Source: Rhodospirillaceae bacterium (GTDB lineage Bacteria; Pseudomonadota; Alphaproteobacteria; MPNO01; UBA2964). Taken from it: 27,303 nt of DNA. Shown here in pieces: positions 1 to 9,162 of the stretch; position 1 is the first letter of the stretch, and each line of letters begins with the position of its first letter. The translations under genes and the position numbers were made by a program. Under the pieces are notes generated by a model. The model was not told where the DNA came from and searched no databases. It saw only the letters and a program-made list of their open reading frames with translations. Where the stretch lies: the NCBI GenBank assembly GCA_018660305.1, contig JABJKO010000083.1, forward strand, positions 1-27,303. Direction: 5' to 3'.

Positions 1-1307
<1,307 letters not shown>

Positions 1308-2498
1308 TCAGGGAACGGGTCGAAGGCTGGCATCGGCCACGGCAAAATGCTGAGCCGCATCGCCAAGAGGGGCGAACAGGGCAGGATCGGTACCGGTCAT
1401 CCATGCCTGAGCACCCATCGCAACAATTTCGTCAAATAACGCCGCGCGGCGCTGCTCGTCGAGATGGGCCGCAATCTCATCGAGCAGCAGCAGCGGTACG
1501 GCACCGGCATCCAGTGTCTGAAGCCGTGCATTGGCGAGAACAATACTGATCAGAAGCGCTTTCTGTTCACCGGTGGAGCATTGCGCGGCCGGTACATTCT
1601 TGGCGAGGTGGATCACCTCAAAATCGCTGTGATGCACACCGACCGAGGCACCGCGTACATGGCTATCGCGCGCCCGGGACTGCGCCAACGCGCCGGCAAA
1701 CTGATCCTCAGCCTCCAAAGCCGGGCGGTCGGCAAGCCACCCATCCACCACACCGGAGACTGTCATGCCGGCGGCGGGAAACGGCCCGACACCCATGGCA
1801 CAGGCCGGGTTGAGGCGGCGCACGAGATCGGCGCGCGCGGCGGCGATGGCCATGCCCCGTTCGACCATGGTCGCTTCGAGAGCCGACAGCCATGCCGGAT
1901 CGGGCTGCTGTCCCGCCTTTGCCGCGTCACCGAGGACGCGGGCACGATCGCGCATGGCCCGCTCATACCCTTGCAGGCGACCGGCATGAGCCGGATCATA
2001 GGAAAACACCAACCGGTCGAGGAAACGGCGGCGTCCGGAGGCGCCTTCGACAAACAGCCTTTGCATATCGGGGGTCAGCCAGAGCGCCGTAAGATTTTCG
2101 CCCAGCGCGACCTGACCGCGCGCCGGCTCTCCATCGATGCGTACCGCTCGGCGCGCGGCACCGCCCGGGGAGGTTTCCGGCGAAAGTCCGGTCCCCACAT
2201 CCACCGGATCCGTGCCGTTATCAATCCGCGCGGCGACCGCCCAGGGCCGGGTTGGGCTGTCCGCCTTATTCACCTCACCCGGTGAACGGCGGGAAAGGTC
2301 GGTCAGCTTGGCGCGCCGGAGACCGCGCCCGGGAACCAGGAGGGAAATGGCTTCCAGCAGATTGGTTTTGCCGGCGCCGTTGGGGCCCGCCAGGACGACA
2401 GGCCGATGATCGATTTCCAGCTGCAGGGTCTCATAGCAGCGAAAATCGGTCAGCATGAGCCGCCGCACGGCATAGCGCTCGGCACGATAGGTATCCAC
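1308..2498 (-). CDS. recF: DNA replication and repair protein RecF
   Basis: SMC/ABC-like ATPase that acts with RecO and RecR to load RecA at gaps near stalled forks. The protein has 396 residues, slightly longer than the typical 360-380. Walker A GPNGAGKTN is at residues 38-46, the ABC signature STGEQKALL at about 308-316, and Walker B with D-loop LLLLDEIAAHLDEQRR at about 336-351, in the expected order. The N-terminus MDTYRAERYAVRRLML carries about ten residues before the conserved core, so a slightly later start cannot be excluded. The gene starts 34 bp after dnaN and ends 27 bp before gyrB, the classic dnaN-recF-gyrB order. Confidence 0.96.
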   Translation of the reverse strand: MDTYRAERYAVRRLMLTDFRCYETLQLEIDHRPVVLAGPNGAGKTNLLEAISLLVPGRGLRRAKLTDLSRRSPGEVNKADSPTRPWAVAARIDNGTDPVDVGTGLSPETSPGGAARRAVRIDGEPARGQVALGENLTALWLTPDMQRLFVEGASGRRRFLDRLVFSYDPAHAGRLQGYERAMRDRARVLGDAAKAGQQPDPAWLSALEATMVERGMAIAAARADLVRRLNPACAMGVGPFPAAGMTVSGVVDGWLADRPALEAEDQFAGALAQSRARDSHVRGASVGVHHSDFEVIHLAKNVPAAQCSTGEQKALLISIVLANARLQTLDAGAVPLLLLDEIAAHLDEQRRAALFDEIVAMGAQAWMTGTDPALFAPLGDAAQHFAVADASLRPVP

Positions 2499-2532
2499 GG
2501 AAACGGGGTGAAGATTACCCAGTGTCGCGCCC

Positions 2533-3651
2533 CTAAACTCGCATTGGCATCAGGACATAAAGCGCGCTGGGATCGGTGGTATCGCGCACCAGGGTGGGCG
2601 ACGCCGAATCCGACAGGGCAAAGCGCGCTGAATCACCGTTTATCTGCTGCGTGATGTCGATCAGATATTTGGAATTGAACCCGATTTCAAGCTCGCCATC
2701 ATCATACTCGACCTCCAGCTCCTCGGTCGCGCTGCCAGCATCCGGGCTGGTCGCCGACAGCACCAGGCTGTTGTCGCTGAGGCTTAGCTTGATGGCCCGC
2801 GATTTCTCGGTGGAAATGGTCGAGACCAGATCCACCGCCCGCTCGAAGCGTTTGCAGCTCACCTCGAGATATTTGTCATTGGCGTCGGGGATGACCCGGT
2901 CGTAATCGGGGAATGTCCCGTCGATCAATTTGGAGCTGAGAACGATCCCATCAACGGCGAACCGGATTTTCGTCTCCGACAGGGAGATCGCTATATCATC
3001 GTCGGATTCATCGATCAGTTTACGCAGTTCGTTGACTGTCTTGCGCGGCACGATGATGCCGGGCATGCCATCCGCGCCCTCGGGAAGGGGCACTTCCATC
3101 AGCGCGAGACGGTGTCCATCGGTCGCCACCGCCCGCAGGACCTTGCCGCCATCCGTCTCGACGGCGTGGAGATAGATGCCGTTAAGATAATACCGGGTCT
3201 CTTCGGTCGAGATCGCAAACCGTGTCCGGTCGATCAGGCGACGCAGCCCGTCGGCGCTCAGCGAGAAGCTGTGCGGCATGTTGTCATCGGTCATCGCCGG
3301 GAAATCTTCGCTCGCCAATGTGGCAAGCTTTAGCGTCGAACGTCCGGAACGGACAGAAATCTGACCTTCCTCGGTGCCGCCGCCGAGCTCGACCTGAGCC
3401 CCTTCTTCCAGTTTACGAACGATATCGAACAGGGTATGGGCCGACACTGTCGTCGCGCCCTGTTGCCCCACATCCGCGGCCACTTTCTCAACCACCGAAA
3501 TATCCATATCGGTTGCCGCCAGTTCGACACCGGTATCATCGGCGCGCAAAAGGACGTTGGCGAGAATCGGTATGGTGTTCCGGCGTTCTACAACGCTCTG
3601 AACATGGGTCAGGGCCTTGAGCAGGCCGCCGCGATCAATGGTGAATTTCAT
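2533..3651 (-). CDS. dnaN: DNA polymerase III beta sliding clamp
   Basis: Ring-shaped processivity clamp that tethers DNA polymerase III and other replication and repair proteins to DNA. I chose the ATG at 3651, which gives MKFTIDRGGLLKALTHVQS, the standard N-terminus, and 372 residues, the usual size. An in-frame ATG at 3711 would add 20 residues with no family resemblance. Hallmarks include VVERRNTIPILANVLL near the N-terminus, the mid-protein segment ATDGHRLALMEVPLP, and the C-terminal LYVLMPMRV, which matches the conserved PMR(L/V) ending. A 254-bp spacer separates it from dnaA and holds a possible extended -10 promoter, so it may have its own transcription start. Confidence 0.97.
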   Translation of the reverse strand: MKFTIDRGGLLKALTHVQSVVERRNTIPILANVLLRADDTGVELAATDMDISVVEKVAADVGQQGATTVSAHTLFDIVRKLEEGAQVELGGGTEEGQISVRSGRSTLKLATLASEDFPAMTDDNMPHSFSLSADGLRRLIDRTRFAISTEETRYYLNGIYLHAVETDGGKVLRAVATDGHRLALMEVPLPEGADGMPGIIVPRKTVNELRKLIDESDDDIAISLSETKIRFAVDGIVLSSKLIDGTFPDYDRVIPDANDKYLEVSCKRFERAVDLVSTISTEKSRAIKLSLSDNSLVLSATSPDAGSATEELEVEYDDGELEIGFNSKYLIDITQQINGDSARFALSDSASPTLVRDTTDPSALYVLMPMRV

Positions 3652-3785
3652 AGCATCACATGAGTCGTTATACGCAAGGGAACCCCACATTTCCGCCGTT
3701 TTTCGCCACAAGGCACCGCGCCCTGTGACAACCCCATGGGGGGCCAGCGCAGGACCATCGTACCAAGACCTAAACGACGGCCTGA

Positions 3786-3794
3786 TTTATACCA
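3786..3794 (-). promoter_or_regulatory. Possible extended -10 promoter element for dnaN
   Basis: Read on the minus strand the sequence is TGGTATAAA, which is a TGn motif joined to a TATAAA -10 hexamer. It lies about 135 nt upstream of the dnaN start. No good -35 hexamer is visible at 16-18 bp, as expected for an extended -10 promoter. Called by eye only. Confidence 0.4.
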
Positions 3795-3843
3795 TTTCAG
3801 GGTGAATCCCGCACGGGTTTAGATGCCCTGTGAACGCATTTTG

Positions 3844-3861
3844 GCGAAAAAGAAATTTCGC
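3844..3861 (-). terminator. Weak hairpin downstream of dnaA
   Basis: GCGAAA and TTTCGC form a 6-bp stem with a 6-nt loop, about 45 nt past the dnaA stop. The loop and 3' arm are T-rich, but no U-tract follows the stem, so termination here would be inefficient at best. It could equally be an incidental structure. Confidence 0.25.
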
Positions 3862-3905
3862 AGTTTCAGACGCTTAAAGGGCTCTAAATCGGAAGACGGA
3901 CAGGG

Positions 3906-5315
3906 CTATCCTTCGAGCATCCGGCGCAGCAAATCGACGTCTTCGCAGAACGTCACATCCGCCTGGCGTAACTCTTCGACCTTCTTGACGGCATGCATGA
4001 CCGTGGTGTGGTCGCGGCCACCGAACTTTCGGCCGATTTCGGGCAGCGACCGTGAAGTCAGTTGCTTGGCCAGGTACATGGCGACCTGTCGCGGACGCGC
4101 GATGGCCCGGGCACGGCGCGCCGAATGCATGTCGGCGATACGGATATTGAAATGCTCGGCGACTTTCTTCTGGATTTCCTCGATGGTCACGCGGCGATCA
4201 TTGGCCCGCAAAATGTCGTGCAGCACGTCCTGGCAGGTTTCCAGGGAAATTTCCCGGCCCACCAGCGTTGCGTGAGCCACGACGCGGTTCAGCGCCCCTT
4301 CGAGTTCGCGCACGTTGGAGGTGATCCTGTGGGCCAGAAATTCCTTCACCTTGGAAGGGATGTCGACACCGATACGCTCGGCCTTGGACTCCATGATGCC
4401 GAGGCGCAACTCATAGCTGGTGGCGTGGATATCGGCGACCAGCCCCCACCCCAGACGCGAACGCAGGCGCTCTTCCATGCCTTCCAGGTCCGACGGCGAT
4501 TTGTCAGCGGAAATGACAACCTGGCGGTTATTGTCCACCAGATCGTTGAAGGTATGGAAAAACTCTTCCTGGGTGGATTCCTTGCCATTGATGAACTGGA
4601 CATCGTCGATCATCAAAAGATCGACCGAGCGGAACCGTTCCTTGAACGCGACCGTGTCCTGGAATCGCAGCGCCCGGATGAAATGATACATGAATTTCTC
4701 GGCCGACAGATAGACCACCCGGCGTTCCGGAAACTTTTCGCGCATGTGATGCGCGATGGCATGCATCAGATGGGTTTTGCCAAGGCCCACGCCGCCATAC
4801 AGAAAGAGCGGATTAAACGGCGCGGTTTCGGAATCCGCAACGCGGCGCGCCGCGGCATAGGCAAGCTCATTGGGCTTTCCCACCACGAAATTGTCAAAAA
4901 CAAAGCGCGGATCAAGCGGCGCACTGATACTGGAAACGTCTGTGGCCGTGGCTTTCGCCTGGTTGGTCCCCAAATTTACGAGGGCCGCCGGCGGTTGAGG
5001 CGCCTGGTTCCGCACCGCGCCAACCTGCCGCACCAGCGGGCGCGTCGACGGCGCGTCGACGTAAATGTTCAGAGAGTCAATATCGGCATTCTCACCGACC
5101 CAGAGCGCTCGCAAACGGTCGCCGTAATGGCTAAGAACCCAGTCACGCATAAAACGGGTTGGGACGGCGATACGCACCTCACCGTCTGTGACCTCCGTCA
5201 GCGTGAGTGGTTTCAACCAGCTTCGGTAGGATGCATCGCCCACCTCCGACCGCATGAGTCCGCGAACGCGCGCCCATTGCGCAGTGATCTTCGGATCAAG
5301 CCTCGACCCTGGCAT
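3906..5315 (-). CDS. dnaA: Chromosomal replication initiator protein DnaA
   Basis: AAA+ ATPase that binds DnaA boxes, melts the origin and recruits helicase. Domain I spans the first ~85 residues, followed by a short variable domain II, the AAA+ core and the DNA-binding domain. Walker A GGVGLGKTH is at about 174-182, Walker B LLMIDDVQF at about 233-241, and the DnaA signature GGRDHTTVMHAVKKV near residues 432-446. I chose the ATG at 5315 (MPGSRLDPKIT, 469 residues) because GGGGGACAG sits at the right distance as a Shine-Dalgarno site; the in-frame ATG at 5387 adds 24 residues unlike other DnaA proteins. It is followed by dnaN, recF and gyrB on the same strand. Confidence 0.97.
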   Translation of the reverse strand: MPGSRLDPKITAQWARVRGLMRSEVGDASYRSWLKPLTLTEVTDGEVRIAVPTRFMRDWVLSHYGDRLRALWVGENADIDSLNIYVDAPSTRPLVRQVGAVRNQAPQPPAALVNLGTNQAKATATDVSSISAPLDPRFVFDNFVVGKPNELAYAAARRVADSETAPFNPLFLYGGVGLGKTHLMHAIAHHMREKFPERRVVYLSAEKFMYHFIRALRFQDTVAFKERFRSVDLLMIDDVQFINGKESTQEEFFHTFNDLVDNNRQVVISADKSPSDLEGMEERLRSRLGWGLVADIHATSYELRLGIMESKAERIGVDIPSKVKEFLAHRITSNVRELEGALNRVVAHATLVGREISLETCQDVLHDILRANDRRVTIEEIQKKVAEHFNIRIADMHSARRARAIARPRQVAMYLAKQLTSRSLPEIGRKFGGRDHTTVMHAVKKVEELRQADVTFCEDVDLLRRMLEG

Positions 5316-5847
5316 TTGTACTCTGTCCCCCGATCGGCCGCATTGCTGTACGGCGTGTTCATTTTTGTTGCGGCATCGTGACTGCAAATCAGCGCAGGAG
5401 CAAAGCCGTCTTCATGGCCGCCCTGCCTTCAATGACGAAGTCCCGGCACCTGCAACATTTATTGTTCTACTCGCAGAAACGAAGACAGGAAGAATTATTA
5501 GTCATCACGATTGTCATCCCCATCCTAATATAATTCTTTTTCTAAAAACGCTCACCCTAATACTTAGGTATTACTTAGTTGATGCAGTTTTTTATTTGCG
5601 ACCTGTAATACCCAGAAATCAAATGTAACGAGGGTCGGAACCGATAGCAACGTGCCCGGGTGAAGAAAAATAAAAAAATTTGATTGACAAGAAGCCGATC
5701 GGACGAATGGTCCAATGAATCAATCACTTGGCCGAAAACGTTAAATTTCTGCGGTATTTCCGGCCTTGAGAGGCCTATGAAAGCGGCCACGCGGAATCGA
5801 CACTGCCATCCATGGACGGCAGTGGGGGCGGTTTCAAAATATCAAAT
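5316..5847. other. Long AT-rich spacer between rpsT and dnaA
   Basis: About 530 bp without a convincing gene. The stretch around 5460-5760 is distinctly AT-rich compared with the GC-rich surroundings, with runs such as AAAAATAAAAAAATTTG at 5666-5682. It must contain the dnaA promoter; TATATT on the minus strand (5527-5532) is a candidate -10, with only a weak -35. I looked on both strands for TTATNCACA DnaA boxes and found no exact match, so origin function is possible but not supported. Short reading frames here (for example 5575-5790, minus) show no recognisable protein features. Confidence 0.6.
5801..5824 (-). terminator. Hairpin just downstream of rpsT
   Basis: CACTGCC at 5801-5807 pairs perfectly with GGCAGTG at 5818-5824, and the inner TCCATGGA can extend the stem past one mismatch. 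It begins about 23 nt after the rpsT stop. No U-tract follows in the rpsT direction, so it may be a 3'-end stabiliser or a Rho-assisted end rather than a classic intrinsic terminator. Confidence 0.35.
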
Positions 5848-6111
5848 TCAGGAAAGTGCTTTGATCCGGGCCGAAAGACGCGAGATTTTTCGTGACGCTG
5901 TATTCTTATGCAACACGCCTTTTGTCACGCCACGCATGATTTCAGGCTGCGCGGATTTAAGAGCGGCTTGCGCAGCACCCTTGTCGCCGCCGGCGATGGT
6001 TTCCTCGACAATCTTGATCGACGACCGGATGCGGCTCCGCCGATCACGATTGACGACAGTTCGCCGTTCGGTCTGTCTTACGCGCTTTTTTGCAGAAGCT
6101 ATATTAGGCAT
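5848..6111 (-). CDS. rpsT: 30S ribosomal protein S20
   Basis: Small primary-binding protein of the 30S subunit that contacts 16S rRNA. The start at 6111 gives [17 protein letters not shown], the hallmark N-terminus, and 87 residues, the usual length. The rest is rich in Lys and Arg with the expected helical segments ([33 protein letters not shown]). A longer frame starting at 6177 would run into the promoter and is rejected. It is transcribed from its own probable promoter and lies upstream of dnaA in the same direction. Confidence 0.97.
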   Translation of the reverse strand: MPNIASAKKRVRQTERRTVVNRDRRSRIRSSIKIVEETIAGGDKGAAQAALKSAQPEIMRGVTKGVLHKNTASRKISRLSARIKALS

Positions 6112-6148
6112 GATCCATCCGTTTTCGCTCACCACGAGCGAGTGCAGG

Positions 6149-6177
6149 TTTGTATAGGGACATCCCCGCCCCGTCAA
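6149..6177 (-). promoter_or_regulatory. Probable sigma-70-type promoter of rpsT
   Basis: On the minus strand TTGACG (6172-6177) and TACAAA (6149-6154) are separated by 17 bp, an ideal spacing for the housekeeping sigma factor. Five of six -35 bases and four of six -10 bases match the consensus. The predicted start lies about 30 nt before the rpsT ATG. This is the best promoter in the window. Confidence 0.65.
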
Positions 6178-6225
6178 GGGTTTCGCGGGTGCTAAGCGGC
6201 GAAATTAATGACCCGTCAACTCGCT

Positions 6226-7002
6226 CTATTTGCTACCGAAATCAGGTTTTCGCTTTTCAACGAAGGCGGCCATGCCTTCGCGCTGATCGGGCGTTCCGAA
6301 CGACGCCTGAAATAACCGCCGTTCATAGCGGACCCCCTCGCTCAGGGAGGTTTCGTAGGCGCGGTTCACCAGGTCTTTGATCATCATGGTGGCAGGCCGT
6401 GACATCTGGGCGATCTGCTGTGCGGTTTTCAGCGCGTCGTCGACCAGGTCCGCCGTCGGCACGATGCGGCTGACCAAGCCCACCCGTTCGGCTTCGTCCG
6501 CGTCCATCATCCGACCGGTGAGACACATTTCCATGGATTTGGACTTGCCCACCAGGCGCGTGAGGCGCTGGCTGCCGCCGGCCCCCGGCCAGACACCGAT
6601 TTTCACTTCCGGCTGGCCGAATTTAGCGGTTTCGGCTGCCAGGATGAAATCGCACATCATCGCGACCTCGCAGCCGCCCCCCAACGCGAACCCGGCCACG
6701 GCGGCGATGATCGGCTTGCGGCACTGGGCGACACGCTCCCACCCGTCGGTGATGAAATCCTCCACAAAGGCGTCCGGCCAGCTCTTCGCCTGCATTTCCT
6801 TGATATCGGCCCCCGCCGCAAAGGCTTTTTCGGAACCGGTCAGGACAATGGCGCCAATCTCATCGTCGGCCTCGAAGATATCCAGCGCGGCACCCAGTTC
6901 GCCAATCAATGCCTGGGAGAGGGCGTTCAGCGCATCGGGACGGTTCAGGGTGATCAATCCGACATTTTCTCGCGTCTCGACAATTATGGTGTGGTAACTC
7001 AT
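6226..7002 (-). CDS. Enoyl-CoA hydratase / crotonase family
   Basis: Adds water across the 2,3-double bond of enoyl-CoA thioesters in beta-oxidation or related degradation. The 258-residue length is typical. Both catalytic glutamates of true hydratases are present: E112 in [13 protein letters not shown] and E132 in [10 protein letters not shown]. The oxyanion-hole segment AGADIKEM is at 63-70. Together these argue for real hydratase activity rather than another crotonase reaction. An AGGA ribosome-binding site lies 8 nt upstream of the ATG. It follows the small exported-protein gene by 26 bp, so mutM, that gene and this one look like one operon. The physiological substrate chain length cannot be read from the sequence. 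Confidence 0.9.
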   Translation of the reverse strand: MSYHTIIVETRENVGLITLNRPDALNALSQALIGELGAALDIFEADDEIGAIVLTGSEKAFAAGADIKEMQAKSWPDAFVEDFITDGWERVAQCRKPIIAAVAGFALGGGCEVAMMCDFILAAETAKFGQPEVKIGVWPGAGGSQRLTRLVGKSKSMEMCLTGRMMDADEAERVGLVSRIVPTADLVDDALKTAQQIAQMSRPATMMIKDLVNRAYETSLSEGVRYERRLFQASFGTPDQREGMAAFVEKRKPDFGSK

Positions 7003-7028
7003 CCCTGCGGTCCTTTCGTTCTAATTCT

Positions 7029-7418
7029 CTACCGGGGCGCCAGCGAGAACTGCACAATCAACCTGCCAGCGCTCTTGCGAAAGCCGAGCTGCAGCCGCTC
7101 GCCCTCGCGATCCCAGCTTTCATCGGGGCCTGCCCGCCATCCAAGCTGCGGCAGGGCGCGGCCGTAATAGGCAAGAACCGCCGCTTTCGCAACCTCGCCG
7201 CTGGCTGACACCGCGACAATGCGGCCAGCCGGCTTGGCGAAGACGATGGAGGACCCGGGTGTCTCCACAAGCGCCGGCATCAGGGGGAGATCAGTGATGA
7301 CCGAAACAAACCGGTCGGCTGCCTGGGCCGGTGCCGTGACCAGCCAAACCACCACGCCGCAGCCAACAACCAGCAAAACCCGTGAAAGAGAACTCAATTG
7401 ACGAAGCATCTGTGCCAT
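7029..7418 (-). CDS. Small exported protein of unknown function
   Basis: I do not recognise a named family. The 129-residue product begins MAQMLRQLSS, has a hydrophobic stretch (LLVVGCGVVVWLVTA) and a likely signal-peptidase I site after APAQA, near residues 31-35, so the mature part should be periplasmic. The mature protein is about 95 residues with a segment AAVLAYYGRALPQLGWRAG, reminiscent of small periplasmic proteins in which a Tyr-rich helix precedes a Trp, and a C-terminal RLIVQFSLAPR. Start choice is uncertain: ATG at 7418 lies 5 bp after the mutM stop with GAGG close by, and ATG at 7409 is also possible. Tight spacing with mutM and the hydratase gene suggests shared transcription. 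Confidence 0.7.
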   Translation of the reverse strand: MAQMLRQLSSLSRVLLVVGCGVVVWLVTAPAQAADRFVSVITDLPLMPALVETPGSSIVFAKPAGRIVAVSASGEVAKAAVLAYYGRALPQLGWRAGPDESWDREGERLQLGFRKSAGRLIVQFSLAPR

Positions 7419-7423
7419 GTACC

Positions 7424-8281
7424 TCAGCGCTGGCATTTCGGACAGTAGAAAGTGGACCGGCCGGCCTGGACCAGACGGCGGATGGGCGTCGCACAATTGG
7501 TACACGCACCCCCTTCCCGCCCATAGACCTTGAAGCTGTGCTGGAAGTAGCCGATTTCGCCGGAAGGGGCCACATGATCGCGAAGCGTGGAGCCACCGGC
7601 GGCGATGGCGTCGTCCAGCACCGCCTTAATGGAGGCCACCAGGCGATCGGCTCGGCCGCGCTGGATCGTATGGGCGCTGCGCCGCGGCGACAGCCCGGCC
7701 ATGAACAGCCCCTCGCAGACATAGATATTGCCAAGCCCGGCCACGATGCGCTGATCGAGAAGCGCCGATTTTATGGGCGTTCGCTTGCCCGCAAGCCGGG
7801 CCGCCAGGGCGGCGCCATTAAAATCATCCCCCAGCGGCTCCGGGCCGAGCCCGGCGAGCAGCGGATGCTCGCCCAGGGTTTCCCGCGTCGCGAGATCCAT
7901 CAGACCGAACCGTCTGGGATCGGAGAACCGGACGACGGTGCCATTGCCGACGGAAAACACGATGTGCTCGTGTTTGCCGCCGTTTCCCACATCATGGGTG
8001 AATTCCCCGGGTTTCGTTGATTCATCTTCCTGCTCGATGACCATGCGTCCGGACATGCCGAGATGGGCGATCACCACCGCACCGTCATCGAGATTAAAAA
8101 GCAGATATTTGGCGCGACGGTCGATGCTGGTGACCGTCCGGCCGGTCAGTGTTTCCTCGAACGCGCTGGGGACGGGGCGGCGCAGATCGCGCCGCCGGAC
8201 CAGGACGTTGGAGATGGGACGGCCCTCCATGACCGTGGCTAGACCACGACGGACGGTTTCTACTTCGGGCAATTCAGGCAT
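7424..8281 (-). CDS. mutM: Formamidopyrimidine-DNA glycosylase
   Basis: Bifunctional base-excision repair enzyme that removes 8-oxoguanine and ring-opened purines and nicks the abasic site. The N-terminus MPELPEVETVRRGL carries the catalytic Pro and Glu directly after the initiator Met. The conserved lysine is in RRAKYLLF (about residues 55-62). The C-terminal zinc finger is complete, with C260, C263, C280 and C283, and includes the lesion-contacting QAGRSTFYC loop. Length (285) is slightly above the usual 270. It is divergent from ubiE, with an 87-bp shared spacer. Confidence 0.97.
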   Translation of the reverse strand: MPELPEVETVRRGLATVMEGRPISNVLVRRRDLRRPVPSAFEETLTGRTVTSIDRRAKYLLFNLDDGAVVIAHLGMSGRMVIEQEDESTKPGEFTHDVGNGGKHEHIVFSVGNGTVVRFSDPRRFGLMDLATRETLGEHPLLAGLGPEPLGDDFNGAALAARLAGKRTPIKSALLDQRIVAGLGNIYVCEGLFMAGLSPRRSAHTIQRGRADRLVASIKAVLDDAIAAGGSTLRDHVAPSGEIGYFQHSFKVYGREGGACTNCATPIRRLVQAGRSTFYCPKCQR

Positions 8282-8368
8282 GTGTTCTTTCTGCAGGGAG
8301 GCATTATTTGCTCTTGGGACCCATTCCTCACGCTAGCGCGAAAACGGCCCCTACGCTATTGTCATCGC

Positions 8369-9157
8369 ATGGCAGAATCGACCTCCGGATCAAAAGACGG
8401 CGACAAGAATATCGATTTCGGTTTCCGCCGGGTAAGCGAAGATGAACATGCCGGGCTTGTCGGCCAGGTCTTCGATTCCGTCGCCAACCGCTACGATCTC
8501 ATGAACGATCTGATGAGTGGCGGGCTTCACCGGCTTTGGAAGCAGGCCCTGATTCAATGGCTCAACCCCACCCGATCCATGCGCCTGGTGGATGTCGCCG
8601 GGGGGACCGGTGATGTCGCCTTCAGGGCGCTGGAGAAGGCGAGTGAGACCCACAGCGAAGTCCGGCCGGAAATCACCATCTGCGACCCTAGTGAATCCAT
8701 GCTCGGCGTCGCCCGCCGCCGCGCGGTTGACCGGGGGCATTTGCAGGGCGTCTCCTTTGTCTGCGCGCGTGCCGAGGCGCTGCCGCAGCCGGATCGGACG
8801 GTGGATGCCTGCACCATTTCCTTTGGCCTGCGGAATGTCACCGACAGACAGGTGGGCCTGTCGGAAATGCGGCGGATCCTCGATATCGGCGGCCATTTTC
8901 TGTGTCTGGAATTTTCTCCGAAAGTTCTGCCTCTGCTGGCCCCTCTCTATGACACCTATTCCCACCGTATCCTGCCCTGGCTTGGCGAACACATCGCCGG
9001 CGACCGCGACTCCTACCAGTATCTTGCCGAAAGCATCCGCCGGTTCCCTGAGCCCGACGCCCTGGCCGACGAAATGAGCGCCGCCGGATTTGACAATGTG
9101 ACCTACCGGTCCCTGTCGGGCGGTATCGTCGCCATCCACTCAGGCTGGCGTATCTGA
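8369..9157 (+). CDS. ubiE: Ubiquinone/menaquinone C-methyltransferase UbiE
   Basis: SAM-dependent C-methyltransferase that methylates the benzoquinol ring during ubiquinone synthesis. I place the start at 8369 (MAESTSGSKDGDK, 262 residues); an in-frame ATG at 8282 abuts the divergent mutM start and adds 29 unrelated residues. Signature 1 RYDLMNDLMSGGLHRLWK is at about 41-58, the SAM loop VDVAGGTGD at 74-82, and signature 2 SFGLRNVTD near residues 149-157. The C-terminus GIVAIHSGWRI is the family-typical end. ubiB follows after 5 bp, so the two are one operon. No obvious Shine-Dalgarno site precedes the ATG. Confidence 0.96.
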   Translation: MAESTSGSKDGDKNIDFGFRRVSEDEHAGLVGQVFDSVANRYDLMNDLMSGGLHRLWKQALIQWLNPTRSMRLVDVAGGTGDVAFRALEKASETHSEVRPEITICDPSESMLGVARRRAVDRGHLQGVSFVCARAEALPQPDRTVDACTISFGLRNVTDRQVGLSEMRRILDIGGHFLCLEFSPKVLPLLAPLYDTYSHRILPWLGEHIAGDRDSYQYLAESIRRFPEPDALADEMSAAGFDNVTYRSLSGGIVAIHSGWRI

Positions 9158-9162
9158 CAGCC

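Larger units (their letters stand above)
3652..3905. other. dnaA-dnaN spacer
   Basis: This 254-bp stretch between dnaA and dnaN has no convincing gene. It contains an AT-rich hairpin just past dnaA (3844-3861), an extended -10-like element for dnaN (3786-3794), and a perfect 10-bp palindrome CCCCATGGGG at 3732-3741 that lies within the probable dnaN leader. I found no exact DnaA box (TTATNCACA or its complement) here. Confidence 0.6.

Noticed and set aside
3732..3741. CCCCATGGGG palindrome as an operator
   Set aside because: Short palindromes of this kind arise readily by chance in GC-rich DNA; no repeated copy or known site supports it.
4062..5381. A 439-codon open frame on the plus strand, antisense to dnaA
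   Set aside because: It lies wholly opposite dnaA, has no recognisable domain, and results from GC-rich codon bias in the true gene.
5575..5790. A 71-codon minus-strand frame in the rpsT-dnaA gap
   Set aside because: AT-rich composition, no ribosome-binding site seen and no domain; more likely chance in a regulatory region.
5388..5847. Exact DnaA boxes near dnaA
   Set aside because: Looked for TTATNCACA on both strands and found only poor partial matches, so I do not call an origin.
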